Of a stretch of 64,000 nt of DNA, positions 23,051-35,300 are shown in pieces. The translations under genes were made by a program, and so were the position numbers. This stretch comes from Gymnopilus junonius. Its lineage: Eukaryota; Basidiomycota; Agaricomycetes; Agaricales; Galerinaceae. The notes under the pieces were generated by a model. The model was not told the DNA's origin. It searched no databases and saw only the letters and a program-made list of their open reading frames with translations. Location of the stretch: assembly GCA_015501075.1 (NCBI GenBank), contig JADNYJ010000002.1, forward strand, positions 620,001 to 684,000, in the 5' to 3' direction. Each line of letters begins with the position of its first letter. Position 1 is the first letter of the stretch.

Positions 23051-25046
23051 TCATTTGGTAAAGACTATGAAAAGTTGTTCAGCAATCAATTTGGCTGCAC
23101 AGAGAAACATACTAGAGACAACGTCTTCGTCCTGTACTTGATGGTTGAGACTGACTTTCTGAGCATATGGTGAGAACTTGCTTGACTTGCCCTGCCAAAG
23201 ATGTTATCCTAACGATAAACCCAAATATATCTAAACTTACCCTGGAAAAAACATTAACTTCACCAACTAGCAAAGAAATGATGATCTATACTTACCATAC
23301 TAATCCATAACGAAAATTAGCAGCTAAAGACCTATGAATCCCATTGCAAACATCCTACTTTTTTTAAAAGATCATGCTTGGTACCAAGCCGCCGAGAGCA
23401 TACCTCAATAGTAGCACCCCTTCGTAGACAGATAGGGTCCTCCAGATCGGGATGAGCACCCCGTTTCTTTGTATACACCTTGACTAGACGAAGTTCTTCC
23501 CATATGCGATCAACCAAATGGTCGAGGCTGCGAACGACGTAAGTTCATGCAGTGCGCTGAATCAGATAAACCTACTTGAGGTCCATTTCACAGCTTATTA
23601 CAACGGTATTCGGCTGATGGGCTAGCTTGTCTACTTGCTCTAGACTAATGGCATCGATTTTGTTGTAGACATCTTTGTAATCGAGTCAGAGCCTGTCGAT
23701 ATAAAAAGGAGAGAGTGACGAACACAAGCATGGAAGATACTTCCGAGTACCTAGTCAAAACAATGAGCAAGGTTAGGCTTCTTTATAATAATATACATAC
23801 CTATCAAAACATCAATGAACTCGTCTGTAGTGATCTAAAGATGTAATCAGTCCAATGGAAGTACATTCGTTTTTGAGAAATTTCACATCTTCTCGTATCA
23901 TAATATCACAGTTGTGCAATTTATCTAGATCATTACGATGAGGAATAACGTTTGAATATGAAAAAGCAGATTTACACCCAGCTAATATAGTTCGAATAGT
24001 CTTCTCGTCTGTCCTAGTCAATTTGACTGTGGTATTGAAAGTAATCTGCAGGGGATCATCAGGTGATGGAAGAAACCTTGAAGTAAGTAAGCGCACGCCC
24101 CCTGTTGTCTTCTTCTTGAAGACAACGTCTGGTTTGCTCTTGTTCAGCCTTATGCCGACTGCATCGAGTTCAATTTCTAGCAGTCTTTTTTGTTCCTCCG
24201 ACTTCGTTGCGTCAAGCATTATTAAAATCAGGTCAGCTGTCTTCGCAGCTGCAAAATACACTGGTCAGCTTCGATTGTGATGAATGAGTTTGAAAAAGCC
24301 GAACTGGAGACAACTTGACGACCACGTCCTCTTCCCTGACTGGCTCCTTCCACGATTCCCGGTAAATCTAAAAGTTGTATTCGTGCGCCCTTGTACTCGA
24401 TAACCCCAGGGATGGCCTATGAAATGAAAATAATGAAAAAGAAAATAGTTTAGTATAGCGTACTGTAAGAGTTGTAAACTCATAGGCAGCAGCCTCCGAA
24501 GCCGTATGTGTTGCTTTGCTTAATAATGTGGACTAGCGGAGGCCAGGGACGTGATTAGGGTATAGTAAAGACAATCAGATGTTTTGTCCGTACTTTGCCA
24601 ACCGATGGAAATCCTATCAGTGCGACTCGTGCGTCACCGGATTTCTGCACGTCGAAACCTGTACCTGCTCCTCCCGACTTGGTTGTCGGCTCCAAGAGCT
24701 GTGCTCGATAACGTGCAAGTTTCGCCTTAAGGAGACCCAGATGGTACTCTGTCGCCTAGAAGCAGGTCTTCAGGTAAAAAGAAAATGAGAATGTAAGGCG
24801 ATATAAGGATCACCTTATTCTTTTGTGCTGACGAAAAGGTTGTCACAGCTTGTCGGACTAAGACGTCTACAGACTACAGGTACTCACTTCGCGCCATCTC
24901 CTCTGGTAGAGTACATTAGGTTTAAGTGAGCATGGAAAGCAGGCTGGGCCGCTCACCCTCGATCTCTTTTATCTATGCATAAGTGATTTGAGAATAAAAT
25001 AAAACTGTATACAGTGTTCAAACCTAACCTTTTCGACGACGCCCAT
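23051..25046 (-). CDS. RBG1: Developmentally regulated GTP-binding protein 1 (Rbg1/DRG1)
   Basis: The start at 25046 is MGVVEKIKEIE. Then [43 protein letters not shown] (G1), [20 protein letters not shown] (G2), [20 protein letters not shown] (G3), an inserted S5D2L-type domain ([20 protein letters not shown]), YNKIDAIS (G4) and [20 protein letters not shown]. The C-terminal TGS domain ends [30 protein letters not shown] with the stop at 23051-23053. The last intron (GTATGT...CATAG) separates the final four residues. DRG1 binds a Tma46/DFRP1 partner and associates with translating ribosomes. It is almost full length, about 365 residues, with regular introns, convergent with the PRELI gene and divergent from the MAPKKK. 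Confidence 0.92.
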
Positions 25047-25183
25047 GGTGAATGTGAGGAAGTATCTGTCCAATCAAGACCCGGTAATAATCGTCACCTT
25101 CGTCATTGATTAAATTTAGATACCTTTTTTGGCAATCATAGGACTCAACGAACTTCGCTCCAACCCTCTTTGCTGCTGCAACT
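25047..25183. promoter_or_regulatory. Short bidirectional promoter of DRG1 and the MAPKKK
   Basis: Only 137 bases separate start codons 25046 (-) and 25184 (+), so the two promoters must overlap. No clear element is seen. Confidence 0.45.
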
Positions 25184-28100
25184 ATGATAAACCGGAAACA
25201 TACCCAGAATTTATATCCTCATCCAGAACAACACAACGGCGAACAAGATGACTATGATGATGATGACGAAAACTGGGGAACAGTTAGTACCAGAACATAC
25301 CCCTCTCCTCCACAAGTCTCTACCCCCATCAATTCCTCGAGAACCACTCGTTCCTCCAAACCTCGTTCATCGTCTAATTTGCAACCTCCGCATTCCTCTA
25401 ACTCTGCAGCACCTCAATATTCAAAGCTTTACTCACAGTTCGTGCGGCGATATAGATCAACAGGAATTGAAGCAGATGATTCCCGCAACGATCCCGATAG
25501 TCACTATTTTCAACGAGGCCTTGGTCAACTCAATGATGCAGGAGACAATAGCGACGAGGAGGATTCTGCCCGCGCCTCTTTTGCCGTGGCTCCTGAGCAA
25601 GGCATCGACCGTGTGTCCGCATTACTCCTGGAACAGGAACCGATAGAACCGGCATCCCAACAAGAAAAGGAGAGGTTAGAATGGCAGGCTCTTCTTGCTT
25701 CAGTCTTGTCCGGTGATGTTCTAAAGTCTGAAAAGACTCGTATAGCCGTGGCTCTGAATTCTCTGGGTGATGAGCAAACAAACACGCATCTCAATTTTTG
25801 GCTTGGTATACGTGCCAAGTTTCACGGCAGATCTGTGGAAGAGGAAAGAAGAAAATTGGAAGAACGACGGCTTCGAACTGTCGACGGCGTCATTGTCGAA
25901 ATCCTGAACTTTCGAGTGTCAAATCCTGAACCCTTAGTAACACAAGACAGAACTGGTGCCGCACTGTCAGAAGTCAGCAATATCCTTCGCCGTCTGGATG
26001 TAGTTCAGTCGCTATATCCCACTTTGAAGTCGTTCTATCTTGATAAACCAGCGGTTGCGCAAAGTGCATTCCAGGCGCGCTGCGATACTTTAAATACTTG
26101 GTATACAGTCGTCACCACACTTAAACATCACTTCGCCCTCCTCCGTCGTTGGACAGGCAGTGACACTCTCGACGTCAACCAACCCTTTACTAGTAATGAA
26201 GTGCCTATTTCAATGGTTTCTGGGTCGCAGCTTGCTGCAAACGGTCATAACAGTGAAATTGCCGATGGGACTAGTTTTGTAGAACGCCTTCTAAAAGAAG
26301 AATCTATGCAATTGACATTCGAGAAAGGCTTTTTAGTGACCGTTCATGCCTTTCTTGGTGCAGCTCGGGATGCGCAGGTGAACCTTTCCTCATTATTCAA
26401 GGAGATGAACCTCCCAACTTTCGAGACCGAACTTGTGCCATTGATATCATTTCCGACGAAACTCGCACAAGCTGGACTACGTTTGAGACTCGACTACGTG
26501 CAGAAACTCAAGGACCCTGATGTGCTCATTATAGATCAAATGACGGAGGACCTCAAGTTGAGTATTGGTCTAGCTTGCACTCTCAAACGACAATACGAGG
26601 CCATCCTAGCTCCTGATCCTGGAGGAAATTGGAACCTTCCTCAATGCATCAGCGAGGATTATGATTCTACAATCCTGGAAGCTCTTATACATTTTTTCAA
26701 ATTGCTTCACTGGCAGTTGAAAAGCGGTGCCAAAAATATCCTTTTCAAAGAGACAGATGTCCTAGAGGCCCAGTGGGCAACCTTCAATGATGTAAGTATG
26801 ACTACGCCTGGAGGGTCTTGCCTTGTGGCTGAACAATTGTGGTGAGTACATTTGAGCCCATACAATTAACAATACTAAAAACCACTAGCTCCTTAACAAA
26901 TAAGCTAATGGTCCGAGTTACTAACTACTTCGACACTCAAGTGCGCGTACCTTCTGCCATGGATAAGTCGGTCAGCAATCAGCACAGACTATGCACTTTG
27001 CGTGACTGATGCTTACCAGATATCTCATGGCCAGAGTTCCAATCAAAGAAAGATGACCGACCAGCAGATCATAAGCTGGTACAGTAAAATCTTGGAGAGT
27101 GTTCGCCTAAGATATCGAAAACTCCAAAGATTTGCAAGGTAGATGTGCAGTTTCTTGTTCAAGTTTTTGCTTTAATTATATCTCTCAGAGTTCTCACCCA
27201 ACGCTTCAGCAATTCAGCTGAATACAGTCTTGATGACATTCCCTTAGATGAATTTATTTCGGTTCTTGTAGCATCTGACCATTTTCTCGTCTATACACAT
27301 TCTCTTGAAGAAGATGGCATCTACGTCATTGCCTCTCAGTCTCTATTCGACCGGCCTGAATTAATTCGGAAGATTCTAGAAGAGGCTTTCCAAGTGGACG
27401 AAGTCATCAACGAAGAGGGCGGTCACCACGACACTGGCCATCCTGAGACTCGCATTCAAAACGCAGAGGATGCGGGCTATCTTCTCGTCCTTTCGCCTCA
27501 GACCCATTTCCTTTGGAATGGCCGTGTAATGGTTCTTAGCGTGCCGAAAGTTCCTTTAGACACGAAGGACAATCGCGTACGTCTCGTTGCAGATGGCCCT
27601 CAGAAACGCTTAACTCTCGCTAAGCAAATTTTTCTCGAATCCTTGGAAAGTGTAGATGACGATGGAGAGATCACCCCCGGTCCTTTGAACTTAACGTGCC
27701 TGTTTGAGACACAGGCACATCTCCCAAGCGTAAATCGTGAACTGAGGAAGATTGCTCGTGCAACAAATCGATTAGCGGAGTCCATAGTCGACTCTGTACA
27801 TCAGGTCCGAAGCTCTCTACGCGTAACAAGTGGAGGCCAAGAATTGCTCGCCAACTGGTACTTATATGCTTCGGAACATGGGCAACATGCGCATAGGTAC
27901 ATGGATCGAGCATCGCTTCTGAAGTTTAACAGGCTTTTGATCAAACTCGCAATTTCCTGGGTCTCGTTCATTTGTGATGACTGTGACCCGACGGACCGTA
28001 GAACATTCAAATGGGCTGTCAATGCACTGGAGTACACTCTCCATCGGACAAAACGAAATATACTTCATCTGCCAGATGAGGAATTTGAAATGCTCAGGCA

Positions 28101-29586
28101 AAAAGTTGCTAGTTGCATGACCCTCCTTATCAGTCATTTTGACATCTTGGGGGCACGGTCGATATCTGAGGCCAGAAGAGAGAAAGAGAAGCAGGAGGAA
28201 CTCCTCAAAATGCAGATTGCGGATGCCCATGTTGTAGAAGATGATTTCCCGGTATTTTCATCTTCTGGGGAAGACATATCTTTCTTGGACTCTAAAGCAC
28301 GCGTTTTCTGGGACAGAGTCTCTAATGCAGTTAAGGAGATCGAGGAGAGTCGTGCAATTACTGGCTTGAAGCACCGAACGCTTGGGAAAGTTCTCAACGA
28401 CGAAATCCCTGAGGATAGATCGTTGACGTTCCTAGCATCATCAAGTTCCAATATCTCCATCCGGTGGCAGCAAGGCAAATTCATTGGTGCCGGAGCCTTC
28501 GGGTCTGTATATCTAGCGCTGAATTTAGACTCTGGGTCCCTTATGGCTGTCAAGGAAATCAAATTCCAGGAACTTTCTGGGTTGCCTAACCTATTTTCTC
28601 AAATCAAAGACGAGCTTAGCGTGATGGAAATGCTCCATCATGAAAATGTAGTCGAATACTATGGAATTGAAGTTCATCGGGACAAGGTATATATTTTTGA
28701 GGAATATTGCCAAGGTGGCAGCCTGGCAACATTGTTGGAACACGGCAGAATTGAAGACGAGGGCATCATGCAAGTATACACCATGCAAATGTTGGAAGGC
28801 TTGGCCTACCTTCATTCCCGAGGCATTGTCCATAGAGACGTCAAGCCCGACAGTGGGTTTTATTTGTTAACATTCATTGCATTACTGTGACACATTTTAC
28901 AGACATTTTACTTGATCACATGGGGGTCATTAAATTTGTGGACTTCGGTGCAGCGAAATTTCTGGCAAAAAATCAACGTACTATGCAACGGACCCGTCGA
29001 CCTGATGTGGGGCCAGGTGCTCTGAACCTAGGGGCAATAAGCAATGGATTAACAGGGACGCCAATGTACATGTCCCCCGAAGTAATCAAGAATGACAACC
29101 GTGGGCGCCATGGTGCCATGGATATTTGGTCTCTTGGATGTGTCGTTCTGGAGTGTGCTACAGGGAGGAAGCCTTGGAGTAACCTTGATAATGAATGGTG
29201 AGTGCAGGAAGTTAGAAAAAAAATAACCTCCATTCTAATAGTATCCTAGGGCAATCATGTTCCACATTGGTGTTGCGACACAGCACCCACCACTCCCTGA
29301 GCCTAGCCAACTAAGCGAGCTTGGAATCAACTTCATCAAGCAGTGCTTGACCATAGATCCAACAAGAAGACCGTCGGCAAAGGAATTGATGAACCATCCT
29401 TGGATGCTTGACTTCCGCAACACTTTGTTACAATATGAAGCAGCAGAGAGGTTAACGACAGAAGCACCCGCATTATCTGCAGACCATGGCTATGAGAATG
29501 CGCGAGCGGCGAAGCAAACCGTCATGACGGAATTCCACGTAATCGAATCAATCAACAATCCATCACAATCAACATCGGTTGAATAG
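25184..29586 (+). CDS. SSK2: Ssk2/Ssk22-type MAP kinase kinase kinase of the HOG pathway
   Basis: About 1,330 residues. The N-terminus is disordered and acidic (HNGEQDDYDDDDENWGTVST). A long helical middle region follows (for example FERLL..KEESMQLTFEKGF, YSLDDIPLDEFISVLVASDH), as in Ssk2/Wis4/MEKK4 proteins. The C-terminal kinase domain spans about 28470-29405: FIGAGAFGSVYLALN (Gly loop), MAVKEIKF (VAIK Lys), a catalytic loop HRDVKPD/NILLDH split by an intron, VDFGAAKF (DFG), GTPMYMSPEV (APE region), DIWSLGCVVLECATG. In yeast, Ssk1 activates this kinase under hyperosmotic stress and it phosphorylates Pbs2. Two exons exceed 1.6 kb with no break. All catalytic residues are present. Confidence 0.92.
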
Positions 29587-29676
29587 GAAATTTCTGCTGA
29601 GTACAGGAAAGCTAGGAGATAATACAAGATAATTTCGATAAACTAGATGCCTCGGGCATGTCTAGGTTAAAATAAA

Positions 29677-31946
29677 TCATTCAATAACCCAGCGCTTGTG
29701 GTACCCATAGGAATGGCTACTATCAGTGCGGGCATGAGAGAACTGGCTATCATCACTCCCACGACTTCTCGTGCTACCGTAACTATCGCTTCGGTGAATA
29801 GGAAGATCGTGCAAATTTCTTGTCAGTAAAGCTGCTGGGTAGACTAATCCTCCTGTTGTTTCGAATGGCTCCGCAGACTTGTTTGCAAACCGTGGACCCA
29901 GAGTTGATCCTGAGTAGAAGGATGGTGGAAAGACCTTTTCGTCCTCGTCGAAGGAGGTGTACGTAGGCAAGGGCTTTTCTGAATTTGGGAAGGAAACTTT
30001 TTCGAAGTCTGAGCCGTGATATCCGGGTGTAAATTCTTCATCCCCTAGTGGTTGCTGGGCATTCACTTGTCACACAATATAGATTAGAGATGAAATCCAT
30101 GATCAATCAATCTCAACACTCACAATACCGAGCAAGGCCTTTGCCGAAATTGAGGCGGCATAGAACCCCAAGTATGACAGCTAGGAGGGTCAAAGAAACT
30201 GAAGCACTAGCCATGATGGAGAAGAAGGTCCAAGTGGTGAATGTCCAGCGGAATGTCGTGGAGAAGAACATAACGCCCCATCCGCCCAGATACAGAACCG
30301 ATAGCAACAAGAAAATTACCATTGGCACCCGAAGTTCTCGTCGGACAGCAAACCACCCCTGTCCCCAGGTGCCAAAAATCAATCCGAATGAGCATGAAAA
30401 AAGTATTTTATGAGACTCACTGTCATCAACCATGGGATCAATAACTGAATGAGAAGATAGTTATAATCAGAAATATTTTGTATTCTGAATCGCAAAAGAT
30501 ACGTACAGCCAGGGTTATGAAAGATGTGACTTTGTATAGCTTTTGGAACGAAGCCAGGTCACCAATGACACTGTTCATGAGCTGATCAACCCAGAGGGAA
30601 ACGGTGACGATCATAAAGAATAATGAAAGTTGAATGGTTATCGAAAGGAACAGAACAAGTTTGTATATTCGATTGATTGTCAACGATGCACCGACGCGCT
30701 TGAAAGTCTGCCAACCAAATAACTGAGGAGAGATAATCGTTATGTTGATTTATTGAAAGAGTTCGCATGATACGTACTTTAATCAATTTCCACGTCAGAA
30801 GGCACGATACCAAGAGAGCAACAATGTTTAGGACAAGACCAGGAATTTCTGCCTTGCTTCTAGCTTCCCAGTAGTTGGGAAGGAGAGAGACACCATTCAA
30901 GTTGCATGCTCCATGCGTAATGACACGGTTGAAATCTGAGTGGAAACTAGCAGTATGGAAAATCTGGAAAGCTGCCCAAGCTGTGGCCAATACATGTGTG
31001 AGGAGGGAAGCGAGTATGTGTGGTATCGATTCATTGAGGAGCGCAACAATAGACATTCCCAACACCCAGACCTGGAATCCAATGAACACCATATCTTCAC
31101 GTTTGGTATTGCCAAGCCTGGAAAGCCAATCGTGAGCAACAGGAGGAAGTAACAAGTCTTTGAAACATACATAGAAACAGGCCAATTGAGAGACCACAGA
31201 CAATCATTATTCAAAACTACACTTTGTCCTGGTCCTTCCAGACCGATGAGAGTCACTTGGGTTGTCGCATTCTGAGATGGTATAATATAAACATCACGTC
31301 GCACAAGCTATCAAATGTTACTACAGAATTGAAGAGTGCCAAAAAAAGAACATACTTGAACAGATCCCAGAAAACCCGCTCCGTCGTCATCGCCGTTGAC
31401 GTCCTTGTCGTTAGCTGGCAAATTTCCCCTCGCTACACCACCATCAAGGCCAGAAGTCGGTTGCGGAACCACAAATACAGTGACCGTCTGTGTTTGGCGA
31501 ACATGGGTTGTCGTAATCGAAGTCTTAGCGACCGCGCTACTAGAAGGACTGCTGCTACTTGCTGCCTGCGACAAGGAGATCGATGACGGTGCGAAGTTCG
31601 ACGAAGATGAAACAGGTGAGTACGATGCTTGAGCAACGAATGAAGATATTGGTGTGGGCGTGCTTTGAGAAGCCGACAATATAGGGTACGGCGTGCTGAC
31701 AGTGTTCCTGGCCCCAGATAAATCCATGGCAATGCCCAAGTCGTTGCCATTTGAGGTGGCGCTACCATTCCAAACAATTGGACAAGAAGCTACGTCCACA
31801 TTCAGGTTTGAAGGCACCCAACTGCACATACGCAGGACCGATCCATGCAGAAAGGGAAGGCTGCTGTTCGTTGTATTGGCCTGGTCCACGATATTTGTTA
31901 GAAAGTGAGCTGCATCAGCGTTGATAGTGAAGGCTCTGATTTGCAA
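29677..31946 (-). CDS. Uncharacterised polytopic membrane protein
   Basis: An N-terminal lumenal or extracellular part (FTINADAAHFLTNIVDQANT, NTTNSSLPFLHGSVLRMC, a Ser-rich stalk) is followed by at least six hydrophobic helices: FIGFQVWVLGMSIVALLNES, IPGLVLNIVALLVSCLLTWK, RIYKLVLFLSITIQLSLFFM, VTSFITLAVLIPWLM, VIFLLLSVLYLGGWGVMFFS, IMASASVSLTLLAVILGVLC. A Ser/Tyr-rich cytoplasmic tail ends HSYGYHKRWVIE at 29677. I recognise the arrangement as common in mushroom genomes but know no function. It is not an Ste3-type pheromone receptor: the loops and tail do not fit. The first exon is uncertain. The in-frame ORF opening at 31946 starts with TTG, and an ATG at 32136 (MQFKNMGGITHLSGPFQLM) may be the real start after a further intron. 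Confidence 0.6.
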
Positions 31947-32397
31947 GGAAAGTTGAACGATGAAATGGGCAACAGAAAAAAAGAAATAAATGGTAGTAAG
32001 TCGAGAAAAGGAAATCCTGTTCCACTATATCGAGGAATGAATTATACCGCATTTATTATACACATAACCAAGCGCGTACCATAAGTTGAAAAGGCCCAGA
32101 AAGATGAGTGATGCCTCCCATGTTCTTGAACTGCATGTTGGCTACAGTGCCCAGTAAGACCAAGGCAAATGTTCACCACAAAGAGAGGGCTCGGACCAGC
32201 CGTCGAAAGGAAGTGGGAGGTAAGTAGAAAGGAAAGACTGACAGAAGGGAATGACGAAAGGAGTACACTGTATACTTACAGATGATCCTCACTCAGGTTG
32301 AGGCCTGAGGGCCATCAAATTCACACGCGATTTGAGTTGCCAAGAAACCAAATGACTCGTGGCAACGACGATCTTACACGCTGCAGCTGTTCCCGAT

Positions 32398-35300
32398 TTA
32401 CATACTTGATACTTGATACCAATGTTTGTCGCCCATAAACCAATAAACCCTCTGCTCCTCCTTCTCGTCGAAGACCGCGTCCATCCCATCCAATGTCCAA
32501 GTAGAAGGATACCCGAGCCTATAGCGCACATACCCCTCTCCTTGCAAATACCGTAGAATGTCGGTCAATTCCTGTCGATCATATACTGCCCGGAGCCGCC
32601 ATCCAATCTCGGCCTATTATAATATTAGCCAGCATGTTTAAGGCATCTCATCAAATGTTCACCTGTGTCATTCCAGGTCGAAAGATGATCAAACCCATTA
32701 CTGCTCGAAGAGCGGCTTGCCAAAAGTCTGCAACTTTAACACCTCTGACGTCTAGCCAGCGTCGTGGAAAGACATAAACCAAAGGGCTTTTCGAGACCAT
32801 GACTCCCCACTTCGCTATGTAGTATGCCGACACCAAAACAACCGAATCATAGCCGACCCAATACAATTGAGGAATCTCTGCTTCGACCAACTGTTGCACG
32901 ACTTTAGGGAGCAAAGAGGCCCGAGGACCAGCGGCAGCCTGAAGGTTGTTTAGTATCAGAGGTATGAAAAGAAATAAGATTCCGCGCCATGACTTCAGAT
33001 TTCTTACTACCAGATTCTTCCCCCCGGCGAACGATATCAATAACCCAATTAGCTACTTCTTCAATGCATACATCCATCGAATTGCGAAGGGCCAGCCAGT
33101 CGTCGTCGAGGCAGTGCACACAATCCACTAACCCTTGCCCTGTCATTTTCCTACAGCATGCAGGATCGTTTCTGATATTCAGTGCATGTCCTTCCCCTAT
33201 AGATAGCTCTGGCGACTGCATCTGGTCCTGCAGTAAATCAGTCACCGTCTGCGCCTCATTTGCAAGCCACTCCCTATCGTCTGCATTGAGTCGATATCGT
33301 ACGGAAATTCCCGTTTCAATCTGATCGTCGTCTACAGGGTCTCAGAATAAGATTTTTGTTCGAGCTACATGCTTACCGGCTTTCTTGCTGTTCCAGTCAA
33401 GAGATGGGCGGGCAGCTTTCGGAAGCGAGGTGTCAATGCTAAAATCGACCTTCAAATAGGTTGGATTCAGCTTGCTCGAAAGCATACAAACAATCACATC
33501 CACACACTTTATCCTCTGAAACAAGTTCGATGAGTGTTGTACAATCACCATCAGTGGCCGTTAACGGCCATTCATGCCAGCTCTTGTCGTCGTCGTCAAT
33601 TGCCTCCAGCAGGGATACAGCATCTTGGAATGTGTCACGTGAAACTATACCCCCGATGGCATTTTGATTGCTACAAAGGAAAGTCAGATAAATGACTCAT
33701 GAACGACAAGCCTAATCCACCTTTCAGATATTTTGAGCTGGCGCCCTGGACCTTGTTTTTCGGGGTCCCGTTGAGATTTAGACAAAATACCGCGGGAGAG
33801 AAGGTTTTTCTTCGCAATGTCAATCGAGTTTGCTCCTCTTTTCCTGAGCAATGTCGAACCCTGCTCAGCATCGTAGCGTTCTGGAGGAGTACTCATTACC
33901 ATCTACCATGATACGATAAGGTAAAGCTGTGTCTTCAGCATAAAACCACGCACTTTCAGTGTTGCTTCCGCTAGAACAACTTCACTAGGCTCGGATTGTC
34001 GACGAGGAGGGAACTCTTCAGGACATCTGGAGAGCACAGCTCTCTTAAGCTTTTTTTCTCGGCCTTCCTCAATAAGAGCATTCCACATGAAGTCCCAATC
34101 TGGAGCAACCTTTTCCGCTTGAACCACATCGAAGGAATCGTGAAGTTCGGCAATATTAGAAGGAATTACAACGGCAGACGATTCCTTTGCATGGGCGAAT
34201 CCCACTCGTCTAGGCAAATATCTAAGCCAGTCGCACAGAATGATTAATAAAATGACCTACATTGCATTCTTGTCGACATGAGTGCGTAGAAATTCAATAT
34301 GCTTGACCAAATCAAAATTAGAGGCACTTCGATAATCTTCATCCGGAAGGTGTGGCGTCCCTCTAAATTTGAGCCATATGTCGTACCAGCTGTCCTCGAG
34401 GCGTCTCAGGTAAGCTTCATTTCCCGGAGTTTCTCTAATATGGGTCAAACGCTGACGAACGGTATTGCGTGGAACTCCGGGAAAGACTTGCTCGAAGGCA
34501 CCCCAATCTAGCCTTGGTAGATTGCGACAGCGAGCGCGAATGATAACCGAGGCATCTCTTGCTAGTTCGTCAAATTCTGGGTTCCAGTGGAATCGATGAC
34601 GTCTAGTAACTTTTTTCTGCGAATTAGGATCTAAAGCACATGTTAAGAACAGATATACCATGCCAACTGGAGTAGCATACCTGCCGGATCTTTTTTTCTC
34701 TTGCGTTTTGCTGGGAGATTGACATCCTGTAGTGGTGGGCCTTGTAGTTCAATTAAGCTCTGAATGGACGCCTCCATAGGAGCTATCACAATGGGTTCAG
34801 GAGGGGCTGACCGAATGGACGTGGGCCGCTTAGTGGTGATCTTCAACGCGTTATTGCTGATCAAATCGGCTTCATGTAGGACTGTCTGTATTTCTTTCTC
34901 CCATCTAGAAACATCCTTGATCGACCCAGACTGTAAAAATTGGCCTCGCAATCGTTCGACTCGAATGGAGGCAGGCCCTGATAATGCACCCGGATGAATT
35001 TTTGTGAGCAATGTCTCCCATTCTCGCCCCCTTTGTATTCGTGCTTCCTCGGCCTTCTTTGCGAGAGACAGCTTGGTTTCGTCAGTACGTTTCTGAACCC
35101 TTCTCGCCTTCTCTTTTAGCCTTTCCTGAGTTTTCTGGAGCTTTTCCCGAGATAAAGAGAAGTAATTTACTATTGCTTCCTGGGGCGCCGTTGTAACCCA
35201 ACAAATTCTATTCAACTGAGTTTGCCTTTCGCTCTCGTCTGAGATTTGCAATGGTGTCGATAACGTTATATTGTCGATAAACTGCTTCAGATATTGCATC

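Noticed and set aside
29677..32140. Polytopic protein as a mating pheromone receptor at a B mating-type locus
   Set aside because: No Ste3-like loops and no small CaaX pheromone precursor ORF seen around it.
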